From Agapanthus africanus (Eukaryota > Streptophyta > Magnoliopsida > Asparagales > Amaryllidaceae): a DNA stretch of 64,000 nucleotides. Positions 11,471-21,927 of this stretch are shown here, piece after piece. The notes below the pieces were generated by a model. That model was not told the DNA's origin. It saw nothing but the letters and a program-made list of their open reading frames with translations, and did no database searches. Position numbers and translations under genes: made by a program. Position 1 is the stretch's first letter, and every line of letters begins with the position of its first letter. The stretch covers positions 335,058,583-335,122,582 of the forward strand of contig CM057337.1 in NCBI GenBank assembly GCA_030015575.1, read 5' to 3'.

Positions 11471-11870
11471 GACAACAAAAATTTATTTAATCATCTTACA
11501 TTGATATTTCATTTATTAGACAGTTCCAAGAAAATACCCCCTCGGTAGAGTATTGTAAACCATATATGAAGGTCTCCTATTGATGTGTTTTAACTAATGT
11601 TGGGATAGTAGAATCTATTTTAAGTAAAATCAACTGGGACATGTTGGCATAAGAAATCAAATACATTCATGGTAATGTATGTCACGTTAGCCACTACAAC
11701 TGAGTTTCTTTTACTTTTTGCCTAATTACCCATGGCACGTTGGCCACCGTCGTGCGTATTGGGGAATGACTAAGAATCTCATTTTCAGGCCCTTAAACAA
11801 GGTCAGGTTTACCCAATGAACTTTATCAGCAAGATTGATTATATCTATATCTATATCTATATCTATATAT
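11471..11870. other. Intergenic, no gene seen
   Basis: AT-rich sequence without an open frame or recognised repeat, ending in about five TATATC/CTATAT hexamers at 11840-11870. Confidence 0.5.
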
Positions 11871-12281
11871 GAGGAAACGGATTATCAGCTAGCAAGCTGA
11901 TATTAAACCGTCAGCTAGTCTATTATTTATCCCAATCTGACCATCAAATCGACGGTCAGCTCTGACCATCTTGTTCCACACATGGAGCGCTCTGGCCATC
12001 TTGTTCCACACATGGAGCGATCTATGTGTATTAAATTTTGATAATATCCATGTCTTCAACCAAGTGTCTCTAATTTATGACATTCTAATTGTGTTTAACA
12101 GTCATCCATTTTTTAAATACTTAATCCATCACTTGTAATGCATCATATCGATCAAAATTTAACACACATAGATCATTCCATGTGTGTAATAAGGTGACCG
12201 GAACAGATCGTCGATTTGACGGTCTGATTGGACTATGTAATAGACTTAATATCAGCTTAATAGCTGATAACCTGTTTACTC
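11871..12281. mobile_element. 411-bp non-autonomous DNA element with long terminal inverted repeats
   Basis: The left end (GGATTATCAGCTAGCAAGCT...) matches the reverse complement of the right end (GGTTATCAGCTATTAAGCT...) for roughly 100 bp with moderate divergence. There is no coding capacity. A short internal direct duplication (about 30 bp, 11968-12020, around CATCTTGTTCCACACATGG) is present. The flanks offer at most a TAT target duplication, which lies in a TA repeat and proves little, so the superfamily stays open (Mutator-like or Harbinger-like MITE are candidates). Confidence 0.65.
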
Positions 12282-12287
12282 TATGTA

Positions 12288-12321
12288 GGGAAGGGAGGGG
12301 GAGGGGGAGGGGGAGGGGGGG
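12288..12321 (+). repeat. G-rich simple repeat
   Basis: Repeats of GGGGGA just right of the inverted-repeat element, about 370 bp upstream of the sulfotransferase start. Four or more G runs could form a G-quadruplex on the coding strand. Confidence 0.8.
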
Positions 12322-12686
12322 ACGCTAATATGTCACAGGAAATGTGTAAAATAGATAACTAATTGTTTCCAACAGCAGCACAAGTATGTTCTATATGAAC
12401 CAACATACATGTACATGCCATATCAAAAGATTAATGGAATACGTTTGAGATCTGCGAATATATATGCATCAAGTAGGCCTTTAATTTTGTTTCTTCTATT
12501 TTTATTTTTATTTTTCCTTTTTTTAAACCTATAGCTTTGCCCTGTGCCATTCAAATCTTATACGGTTCTCCCTGAATTTTGTGAGAGCTAAACGAGGAAA
12601 GGACAGAATCCCTCCTTGGCTCCATTTAATCTCCGTGTATGGGTGCCTTACCGGAGAATTAATCTCTGTCTAATTGATTAACCAAA
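12322..12686 (+). promoter_or_regulatory. Upstream region of the sulfotransferase gene
   Basis: Non-coding; it must hold at least the core promoter and 5' UTR. No single TATA box is convincing. A pyrimidine-rich run (12487-12522) lies upstream. Confidence 0.35.
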
Positions 12687-13733
12687 ATGTTCTCGAATCC
12701 ATACTTTGCATCCTGCTTCAAAACCCCAAAGACACAGTCTCAGAGGGACCGAGAACTCGAATCCTTCAAACTCAATAAGGAGTTCGTCTCCACTCTCTCC
12801 TCCGAGCTTGGGTGGGGCCTTCCCATCCGTCGCTACCAAAGCTTCTGGTTCCCAGAAACTATCCTCCCTGGCATCCTCTCCCTCCAGCAAACCTTCCATC
12901 CTCCGTCCAACACCATCCTATTAGTCTCCTACCCCAAGTCTGGCACCACCTGGCTCAAAGCCCTCGCCTTTGCCATCACCAATCGCTCTCCCTCTAATAA
13001 CAACAAAGATCACCCTCTCCTCTCTCGCCACCCCCACGACTGCTCCCCTTATCTTGAAGGCATCTTTGCCACCCCCTCCGTCCCTGATATCAACATCCTC
13101 CCTACTCCAAGACTCCTCGGCACGCATTGCCCCTACTCTGTCCTTCCAGACTCCATGAAGAATTCAAATATCCGGATTGTTTACATCTGTCGTGAGCCGA
13201 AAGACACCCTAGTGTCAATGTGGCACTTTGCCAACGAAATGCGGCCCGAGGGCGTGGGAAAGGCATCTTTCGATAAGGTGTTTGATTTGTTTTGCGATGG
13301 GATTGCGGCGTACGGGCCGGTATGGGACCATCAGCTGGAGTACTGGCAGGAGAGCTTGAAAAAACCGGAGAAAGTGATGTTCTTGAAATATGAAGAGATG
13401 AAGGAGAATCCGGAGGAGAATGTGAGGAGATTGGCGGGGTTTTTGGGACAGGCGTTTACGGGGGAGGAGGAGAGGAATGGGGTAGTGGGAGAGATGGTGA
13501 GGTTGTGTAGCTTTGAAACCTTGAAAGGGTTGGATGTGAACAAAAAGGGAGTGAGGGGGAAAGAGGTCGATTGGGCTATAAAGAATTCTTCATTTTTCAG
13601 GAAAGGGATGGTGGGAGATTGGAGAGAGCATTGTACTCCGGAGATGGCCCAAAGAATGGATGGAATTACTCTGCAGAAGCTAGATGGCTCTGGATTGAGC
13701 TTTAACAAGCAAGTAGAGCAGCTTCAGAATTGA
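12687..13733 (+). CDS. Cytosolic sulfotransferase (plant SOT family), intronless
   Basis: A 348-residue soluble protein of normal length for plant SOTs, which move a sulfonate group from PAPS to a hydroxyl of a small molecule (flavonoids, brassinosteroids, hydroxyjasmonate, glucosinolate precursors). Seen: the PAPS phosphosulfate loop YPKSGTTW (82-89), a candidate catalytic His in the GTHCP motif (H147), the 3'-phosphate site CREPKDTLVS (R169, S177), KYEEM (234-238), and the C-terminal RKGMVGDW motif (305-312). No signal peptide or membrane segment is present. The first ATG fits the family's N terminus, and a single exon is typical for plant SOTs. The substrate cannot be read from sequence. 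Composition is odd: the first half is strongly C/T-rich and the second half G/A-rich. The frame is intact, so it is probably functional. It is the only clear host gene here. Confidence 0.95.
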   Translation: MFSNPYFASCFKTPKTQSQRDRELESFKLNKEFVSTLSSELGWGLPIRRYQSFWFPETILPGILSLQQTFHPPSNTILLVSYPKSGTTWLKALAFAITNRSPSNNNKDHPLLSRHPHDCSPYLEGIFATPSVPDINILPTPRLLGTHCPYSVLPDSMKNSNIRIVYICREPKDTLVSMWHFANEMRPEGVGKASFDKVFDLFCDGIAAYGPVWDHQLEYWQESLKKPEKVMFLKYEEMKENPEENVRRLAGFLGQAFTGEEERNGVVGEMVRLCSFETLKGLDVNKKGVRGKEVDWAIKNSSFFRKGMVGDWREHCTPEMAQRMDGITLQKLDGSGLSFNKQVEQLQN

Positions 13734-14117
13734 CTCATGCTAGTTATATATGGAAACAAGTTTCCTGCATGTGTGGTGCATGTAGATCGAAGAAAGATTA
13801 CAATTGCATACATAAACTTAAAATGTCATAGGCCCTATTTGTTTAGGCATCTCCTTTAACAGTATCGGCCATCCATGCACACATCCGTGTCTTGCAGTTT
13901 CTCATTGAGAGCCCTCGAATGCTCCCATGCACAATTGATACGAAGTTGTAATCCTACCAACTGAATTTTGTTTTATGAGAATTTGCATTTGTAATATATC
14001 GCTTAAATAAAGCATTTTACTGAAAATTAAAATTATGACGTCTTTGTGCTCACGATTTTCACAAACGCGCTCATGTGTCTAGTGGCACTTGGTTTAGAGC
14101 CAGGTATTTGAAATTCC
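13734..14117 (+). other. Sulfotransferase 3' UTR and downstream flank
   Basis: Non-coding AT-rich sequence holding the polyadenylation signal and about 100 bp of flank before the duplicated CACTA end. Confidence 0.6.
14006..14011 (+). terminator. Polyadenylation signal AATAAA
   Basis: A canonical AATAAA 273 bp after the sulfotransferase stop codon, a usual distance for a plant 3' UTR. Confidence 0.6.
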
Positions 14118-14369
14118 TTTTTCTTGATGTGCATCACCACGACAAACCAGTGATAACTATGAACTATCACTACTACAATATGGGGTTGCCCCTACGGACT
14201 CAAGAATCCGTAGGGGCAAATATTTCTTGCCCCTACGGATAAATTTTTCTTGATGTGCATCACCACGACAAACCAGTGATAACTATGAACTATCACTACT
14301 ACAATATGGGGTTGTCCCTACGGACTCAGGAATCCGTAGGGGCAAATATTTCTTACCCCTACGGATTTA
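14118..14369. repeat. 126-bp tandem duplication spanning host flank and CACTA end
   Basis: 14118-14243 and 14244-14369 are near identical (about three differences). Each copy holds about 50 bp of non-element flank plus the first 76 bp of the CACTA terminus, so CACTACTACAA occurs at 14168 and again at 14294, each preceded by TAT. Confidence 0.93.
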
Positions 14370-14470
14370 TCCGTAGGGCCACGTCGTTGTCCCTACGGTG
14401 CCTTACGTTCTAATTTTTTGTTTGGCTCTACGGAGCCGCAAACGGTGGACCTACGGTTATGTCCGTAGGG
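14168..14470 (+). repeat. CACTA terminal and subterminal repeats
   Basis: The word CCCCTACGGA and its complement TCCGTAGGGG recur at least eight times, often as inverted pairs (for example 14188-14218 and 14314-14344). Arrays of short motifs in both orientations within a few hundred bases of the end are the known binding sites for the second CACTA-encoded protein (TNPA in En/Spm). Confidence 0.85.
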
Positions 14471-14473
14471 GCA

Positions 14474-14481
14474 TATAAATA
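14474..14481 (+). promoter_or_regulatory. TATA box of the CACTA promoter
   Basis: TATAAATA directly follows the last subterminal repeat and precedes a CT-rich stretch (14520-14550) typical of a plant 5' UTR. Placement right after the subterminal array fits En/Spm promoters. Confidence 0.6.
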
Positions 14482-14755
14482 GGTTATTAATAAAAAAAAA
14501 GCACAGAAAAGTCATTCATCGTTCCTAAAATTTCTCTCTCTCACTCTCCCGCCTCATATCGTCTGTTCCCGCGCCTCGTCGCCACCGCGCCTCGTCCCGA
14601 CCTTCGTAGGTCGTTCCCACACCTTCGTCGACTTCCCGCGTCTCGTCGCCACCTTCGCCGATCGTCGTCGACCACCGATTTCTGTCGTCTCCTCCACCGC
14701 GCGCCCGATTAGTAATTAAATTTCAAATTATTTTTATTTTTGATGATGTTAGGTC
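14482..14755 (+). other. CACTA 5' untranslated region
   Basis: A CT-rich start, then GC-rich sequence with many TCGTCG words, then AT-rich sequence that may begin an intron. No open frame with an ATG is supportable. Confidence 0.45.
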
Positions 14756-15030
14756 TAGGGTTCAGGCGAGGTTCAGGTAGGGGTGAGGGTTTGGCATCGG
14801 CATCGGCATCGGGTTCTGGGGTTCGGTTGGGGTTGGGGTTAGGGGTTGGGGCTGGGGCTGGGCTGGGGTTAGGGCTGGGCTGGGGCTGGGGCTGGGGCTA
14901 GGGTTCGGTTGGGCTGGGCTGGGCTGGGGCTGGGTCTGGGCTGGGGCTGGGGCTAGGGTTCGGATGGGGTTGGGGCTGGGCTGGGGCTGGGGCTGGGGTT
15001 CGGTTGGGGTGGGGCTGGGGCTAGTTAGGG
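14756..15030 (+). repeat. G-rich minisatellite (GGGCTG / GGGGTTAGGG type)
   Basis: Degenerate 6-7-bp units of GGGCTG, GGGGTT and GGGGCTAGGG cover about 275 bp. Runs of three to four G are dense enough for several G-quadruplexes on the plus strand. It lies in the 5' non-coding part of the CACTA element. Confidence 0.9.
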
Positions 15031-15685
15031 CTTGGGCTTCATCACCTGATATAGCGAAATACAAAGCGTACTTCAGTACACCTGACCTCATTGAGTTTCC
15101 TATTGAAGTTCCCGGTCAAACGGCATATGCATATTTTTATTCGCCATGAAATCCCAATTATCAAGCTACCGAGGACAAAAAGCCACCTTTGTTAGTCGAG
15201 AGTCATGGTAATAGACTTGTCATTATAGATCATAGTCAATTATTTTTCCTATCATTTTCTTGATCCAGATGCTAATAAACTTGTTAATTAGTTAATGTTT
15301 TTATGACGTATTTGTCTATATTTGTTGACAGTGTCCTTTCTTTTGGATGAACATGTTTTTTTGATGCATGTTTCAGTCATGCGAATTCATATGTTGCGTA
15401 TAACGCTTTATGATATCAGTACCCTACATTTGTAGTTTTAATTGTTGATTGTTATAGATGAATGCCATTGCAATAATAGTTTTTGGTTGATATATTAATT
15501 TTTCAAATATTTGCATGTATGTATCCATGCCTGCCTGCATATATGTATATATGAGGATAATGGGTATATTATTAGGTTGCCGTAGGAGAAAGTTTTCCTT
15601 CATATGGCTGTCAAAAGTCAATCCTTAATCTCTTTGTGGATGATCAGTTCTATCAATCTTGATCTCAATGGTTTAAAATCATGTT
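15031..15685 (+). other. CACTA 5' non-coding region, no gene seen
   Basis: About 650 bp between the minisatellite and the tandem array. A short open stretch at 15040-15148 has no recognisable domain. It is probably intron or spacer. Confidence 0.4.
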
Positions 15686-17668
15686 ACACATACAACACGA
15701 ATGCACAACAAACGCATCATTAAAGAGCGATTCAAGATGTTCAAGTTAAAACCAATATATGATACTCGATAATAATATAAAACCTTCATATTCTCATCGA
15801 TACTCATATATGAAACTAAAAGCGCCACTTAGTCCCCGTCTATCGGTTAACATACATGCGATGTTCGTCATGACATAGAACTATACGAAGGTTGTTAAAT
15901 ATCGGACGGTATAGCTCGATACTAACAACCGTCATATAGTCTATGAGACGAGAAGATTCAATCGTATGGTAACTGATAGATTTTTCCCGTGTGGACAATT
16001 TATGAATGTTTAAAGCAAACACCTTCATTCACTTGTGTTTTCATCCGTTTCGAGATATTTCGTCGGTACCTTTCCGCTGGTTCTCCGTGTACAAAGATAG
16101 ATTAGATGTTCATTTCAACGTTGTTTCACAGCTTTAAAATAATTATCTATTCTATTACAGTGTACTTGGAGAACAGCGGGGAGGTCCTGCCGAAATTTAC
16201 TCGAAACGGTTGAAAGCACAAGGGAATGGGTGTTCGCTCTATACATTCTTAATGGGATAGAAGCCTTACCCCCGACAGCCGGAATACACACATACAACAA
16301 GAATACACAACAAACGCATAATTAGAGAGTGATTCAAGATGTTCAAGTTAAAACCAATATATGATACTCGATGATAATATGAAGCCTTCATATTCTCATC
16401 GATACTCATATATGAAACTAAAAGCGCCACTTAGTCCCCGTCTATTGGTTAACATACGTGCGATGTTCGTCGTGACATAGAACTATACGAAGGTTGTTAA
16501 ATATCGGACGGTATAACTCGGTACTAACAACCGTCATATAGTCTATACGACGAGAAGATTCAATCGTATGGTAACCGATAGATTTGTCCCGTGTGGACAA
16601 GTTAGGAATGTATAAAGCAAACACCTTCATTCACTTGTGTTTTCATCCGTTTCGAGATATTTCGTCGGTACCTTTCCGCTGGTTTTCCGTGTACAAAGAT
16701 AGATTAGATGTTCATCTCAACGTTGTTTCACAGCTTTGAAATGATTATCTATTCTATTATAGTGTACTCGGAGAACAGCGGGGAGGTGCTGCTGAAATTT
16801 ACTCGAAACGGTTGAAAGCACAAGCGAATGGGCGTTCGCTCTATACATTTTTAATGGGATAGAAGCCTTAACCCCGACAGCCGGAACACACACATACAAC
16901 AAGAATACACAACAAACGCATAATTAGAGAGTGATTCAAGATGTTCAAGTTAAAACCAATATATGATACTCGATGATAATATGAAACCTTCATATTCTCA
17001 TCGATACTCATATATGAAACTAAAAGCGCCACTTAGTCCCCGTCTATCGGTTAACATACGTGCGATGTTCGTCGTGACATAGAACTATACGAAATTTGTT
17101 AAATATCGGACGGTATAGCTCGATACTAACAACCGTCGTATAGTCTATGTGACGAGAAGATTCAATCGTATGGTAACCAATAGATTTGTTCCGTGTGGAC
17201 AAGTTAGGAATATATAAAGCAAACACCTTCATTCACTTGTGTTTTCATCCGTTTCGAGATATTTTATCGGTACCTTTCCGCTGGTTCTCCATATACAAAG
17301 ATAGATTAGATGTTCATTTCAACGTTGTTTCACAGCTTTGAAATGATTATCTATTCTATTACACTGTACTTGGAGAACAGCGGGGAGGTGCTGCCGAAAT
17401 TTACTCGAAACGGTTGAAAGCACAAGCGAATGGGTGTTCGCTCTATACATTCTTAATGGGATAGAAGCCTTACCCCCGACAGCCGGAACACACACATATA
17501 ACAAGAATACACAACAAACGCATAATTAGAGAGTGATTCAAGATGTTCAAGTTAAAACCAATATATGATACTCGATGATAATATGAAATCATCATATTCT
17601 CATCGATACTCATATATGAAAGTAAAAGCGCCACTTAGTCCCCGTCTATCGGTTAACATACGTTCGAT
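15686..17668. repeat. 602-bp tandem repeat, about 3.3 copies
   Basis: The landmark ACACATACAAC recurs at 15686, 16288 and 16890, exactly 602 bp apart, and a fourth partial copy starts near 17492. Copies differ by a few percent, with no length change between the first three. Each unit has two minus-strand frames of 61-62 residues that recur only because the DNA repeats. The array sits just upstream of the TNP2 start, inside the CACTA element. Confidence 0.95.
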
Positions 17669-17802
17669 AATTTATTCTTTTCAACGACAAACGCACATAC
17701 AAAGCATATACACGGATTTTCTCCTTTGTCAGTAACTGTCTCGTTCTTATATTTCTCAATATAGCCACCATAACCTACAATTTATATGTTATACAGTCTA
17801 AC

Positions 17803-20800
17803 ATGGCCCATGAGTACGTCAGAGATAAGGACTGGATGTATGTGGATTGGCAACAACGTATGCAACCTAAGTTTGTCGCAGGAGTTGCTGCTTTCATTGA
17901 ATTTGCACGCGCACATAATAAGATCATAATAGAGAAGATTCTCTGTCCGTGAGATAGATGTGGCAATAAGTACTGGCATAAGGTAGAATTGGCAGAGCTT
18001 CATATTGTAAAATATGGGTTTACTAGACTTTATACAACTTGGAAATATCACGGGGAAGGAGAAGAATGCAGTAATGCGGCAGAAGAAGAAGGAGAACACG
18101 ATAATGCGGCAGGAGAAGAAGGAGAATTCGGTATTGCGGCAGAAGGAGAAGACGGTAATTTATTTCCATCAGAAGAAATAGAGGATATGGTAGAGGCTGC
18201 CCTAGGTGAATCTATTCATACCGAAGATAACATTCCTTCCGGTCAAGGACCGCGTGTGGATAAATATGAAAATTTCATGAATGATGCTAGAAAACCAATT
18301 TATGAGAATGCGAAGTATTCCACCCTTTCATGGTTCGTCCAACTTTTTCAGATTAAGTGCCTAAATGGATGGAGCAACAAGTCATTCACAATGCTTCTTT
18401 CGTTCTTGAAAGATTCTATGCTCCCGGGAAATAACGTGCCCGACAGCTGGTACGGAGCCCAGAAGATGATGTCTGATTTGGGACTAAAGTGCGAGAAGAT
18501 TCAAGCATGTCCTAAAAATTGCGTGTTGTACCGGAAAGAGAATTCAGATTTGAAAGAGTGTCCAACATGCGGAGAGGCCAGGTATAAGCCGAAAGATTCT
18601 GATAAGAAGCCTGATATACCTGTCAAGATAGCACGATACTTTTCCATAACACAGAGGCTACAGAGGCTATTCAGGTGCAAGAAAACAGCCGAGGCAATGA
18701 TTTGGCATAACCGTGCTCCTCCAAGTGAAGATGGAAAAATGAGCCATCCAAGAGATTCACCGGTATGGAAGGATTTCGATAGGAGGCACGCAATATTCAG
18801 TAGCGATCCTCGTAATGTCCGGCTCGGACTGGCTACTAATGGCTTCTGCCCATTCAACTATATGGCTGGAAGTCACAGCACATGGCCCGTTGTAATGATA
18901 ATTTATAATCTGTCGCCTTGGTTGGCTATAGACCAATCATACTTTATGATGTCTCTTCTTTTCGACGGACCAAACTCACCGGGAAACAATATCGACGTCT
19001 ATCTCCGATCTCTGATCGAGGAGTTGAAATCTTTGTTCATTGATGGTGTAGAGACATACGATGCAAACACAAATACAATCTTCATACTGGTGCTGCTTTA
19101 ATGTGGACAATTAATGACTTTCCTGCGTATGGAATGCTATCAGGTTGGTCCGTACATGGTCACAAAGCATGTCCTCATTGCCATGAACACACAACATCGA
19201 AATTCTTGAATTTTAGCAGGAAGGTTTGTTATTGCGGCCATCGACGTTTCCTGGCTCCAGACCACTCCTATAGGTTAGACACGGTTCACTTTGATGGTCA
19301 TCAGGAGCTTCTTGGATCTCCATCCCCATTGTCCGGAGAGGACGTGACTGCTCAATGGGATGGTTACAATAATGTGACCTTCGGGATGGATCCGACGAAA
19401 CAGGTCAAACCACCATTTTGGAACAAGTTAAGCATTTTCTTCGAGCTTCCGTACTGGTCAACAAATTTAGTGCGTCATTGTCTGGACGTCATGCATATAG
19501 AGAAGGGAGTATCAGAGCACATACTCAACTTGCTTCTTTGTAAAGACGGAAAATCGAAAGACAACCTGAATGCTCGGATGGATCTACAGGAGTGGGAAAT
19601 AAGAAGTGAATTGCACCCTAGACCGGTAGCGGGTAAATCGGGCAAGTTTGTACTTCCCAATACCGCTTATCATATGTCACAACCGAAGAAGAAAAGATTC
19701 CTGCAGGTGTTGCATGATTTGAAAGTTTCCACAGGTTTCTCAGGATCATTCAGTAAGAAAATAAAAATTGTGAAAGGCAAGAACGATGGGCTGAAATGTC
19801 ATGATCACCATGTTATCGTGGAGCACCTTCTTCCATTAGCCCTCAGGACTTCTCTCCCCGAATCGGTTGGTTTAGTAATCAACGACCTATGTTGTTTTTT
19901 CAGAGAGTTGTGTGCTAAAACACTGGAGGTTGTGACGCTGGATAAACTAGAAAATTCTATTGCGTTGATACTTTGCAAGTTTGAGTGTATTTTCCCACCG
20001 TCATTCTTCAATATCATAATACACTTGACGGTTCATCTTGCAACTGAGGCTAAGTTAGCCGGACTGGTACAATATCGATGGATGTATCCCATCGAGAGGT
20101 ACGTGTAATTTTTCGTTTCGCGTAATTTATAAATTTATTGTTGTCCTGTATGCCCGTATTTATTTATTCAACATATTTTCATTAGGTATCTCTACACTCT
20201 TAAAAAGTATATACGCAATAAAAATCGACCAGAGGGTTCTATCATGCAAGGTTATCTTCTTGATGAAGAAACCATATTTTGTTCCCGCTATCTGGACAAG
20301 AACATTGAGACAAGACTTAACCGGCCTTAAAGAATTCAAGACGGGCCATATGGTAAAGCCGAGTATAAGAGGGTAGACACTATGTTTATCAACAAGATAT
20401 ACCGGTTTATCTTGCTTAATTACGCATGTCTTGAACAAATTAGAGAGTAAGTTTTTTTGGATTAATTGTTATATTTGTGTTTGCGTGTGTATGAAATGAT
20501 ATAATATTAATGTCACCATTATTTGTCGAAAACAGAATTCATTTTAACGAGGTACGTGAGGGGCATCCTGATTGGAACGAAGAACGATTAGAAAAATATC
20601 ATCAGGATAATTTTTGTGATTGGGTCACAGATCATGTAAGTTATTCGAATAACATTTTATTGCTATCAGTTTTAATCTAAACTTGTATCGTTATGTATTT
20701 TTCGTAAAATTTGTTTTGTTAGATCCACGATCCAAACTTGTCTGCATCATTTGAGAGTGATTCAAGATGTTTAGCTCAATTTCCTAGTATGGAGGTTGCA

Positions 20801-21390
20801 TATTACAAAGGATTTGGTGTCCTTAGATACAAATTCGAAGTTAAGGACATAGAAACATCTAGAACCACTCAGAACAGTGGGATTGCGACGGTAGGATCGG
20901 ACGGTGTGATTTATCATGGGTACTTAAATTGTATACTCGGCATCCACTATCCCGGACGATCAGAACCCTTTTATATATTCCAGTGTATTTGGTACGATAC
21001 GCGAACCGATACGGATAAGTGGATAAGCAATCTTGGGACTTGGAAAGATGAATATGGATTGACCAGTGTGAACACACTTCGATTTTACGGTCAGGAAGAT
21101 CCGTTTATTTTTCCGAATCAAGTGTTCCAAGTATACTACTCACAGTGTTTGAAGCATCCGGGATGGAGTGTTGTATGCCGATGGAAACCCAGAGATGTCT
21201 ACGATGTCCCAGAATTCGAGGACAGCGATGAGGATGAAGAAGAGAGAAGGCTTAGAGTGCTCCGGCCGTCTGTTTCGAAGGACGGGTTGTCTTCGTCCGA
21301 TCATGAAGTTACGTGGGTTAGAAATGACCTCGATGATGAAATCCAAATAGATATGTATAATACGCCCATGAAACGAAAAAGGTTATCAGT
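17803..21390 (+). pseudogene. TNP2-type CACTA transposase (decayed)
   Basis: The reading starts MAHEYVRDKDWMYVD at 17803, the usual N-terminal transposase-associated domain. It continues through the Transposase_21 core (about 18200-19600, with WTINDFPAYGMLSGWS at 19104 onward), a DUF4218-like part (to 20098) and a DUF4216-like part (20723-21390). Likely exons are 17803-20098, 20186-20446, 20536-20635 and 20723-about 21382, with GT...AG borders and in-phase joins. Damage seen: an in-frame TGA at 17950-17952 where family members have Cys, a one-base frame change near 19088-19092 just before the WTINDFPAYG motif, and a TAA at 20328-20330. It normally binds and cuts the CACTA ends; this copy should be inactive. 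Confidence 0.88.
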
Positions 21391-21483
21391 AATGTTATAT
21401 TATTACTTCACATTTTACGATCTATACATATATAGTCAATACTTTTAATGATTGTCTAATGCGTCCATGAACCGTTTATCTAG

Positions 21484-21663
21484 ATTTGATGACGATGATG
21501 GGAGCAGCGAGGGGCGACAGGAGCTCCAGCCGCGGCACCGGCAGAGGCAGAGCGGTTCTGCCACCCGGAGAGCTGCGCAGGGAGCTTTAGAGGGCCGGTC
21601 TTGCACCTAGATCGGAGACCCCTTTGGATGCCTCCTTCCGTGTGGATTTTGACACACCTCCAG
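21484..21663 (+). pseudogene. CACTA second-gene 5' exon (Arg/Gly-rich), decayed
   Basis: After an acceptor-like CTAG at 21480-21483, one frame reads an Arg/Gly/Ser-rich stretch (ARGDRSSSRGTGRGRAVLPP), then ELRREL, an in-frame TAG, then RAGLAPRSETPLDASF. Such an RG-rich start is common in the second gene of plant CACTA elements. The link to the TNP2 transcript is uncertain; it could instead be its last exon. Confidence 0.4.
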
Positions 21664-21927
21664 GTATATTGCATGCATATCCATTTTGAATGTAATATTA
21701 TAGATGTTCATGCCTGTTTATGTCAAAATTACTTATATTGTCAATGTTTGATTGTCTAGTTGTTGGTGATGCGTCCACATCAGGGACAGAGGCCACTCCC
21801 GCTCCTCCAGCTATGTTTATATATCATATAGTGCATGTATATTGATTTAGAATGCTATATCATAAATATACACACATTCCTTTTGCTCTTACTTAGATAG
21901 TAATTTTTATTATTGTCTAGCTGTAGG
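21664..21927 (+). pseudogene. CACTA repeated small exons, left part
   Basis: An exon at 21760-21810 encodes VVGDASTSGTEATPAPPA. Its downstream junction reads CTATGTTTATAT where the sister unit has GTATGTTTATAT, so the donor GT is lost. The next acceptor is at about 21919-21920, and the exon it starts is cut at 21927 by copia-A. Confidence 0.6.

Noticed and set aside
13331-13708. Minus-strand frame of 125 residues opposite the sulfotransferase
   Set aside because: Shadow of a conserved protein-coding gene whose motifs are all on the plus strand.
14820-15000. Interstitial telomere repeat
   Set aside because: GGGGTTAGGG words occur, but the plant unit TTTAGGG is not tandemly repeated.
14762-15091. 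Minus-strand frame of 109 residues rich in Pro-Gln repeats
   Set aside because: It is the antisense reading of the G-rich minisatellite; the repeat alone explains it.
15840-17504. Six similar minus-strand frames of 61-62 residues
   Set aside because: They recur only because the DNA is a 602-bp tandem repeat; no domain or start context supports coding.
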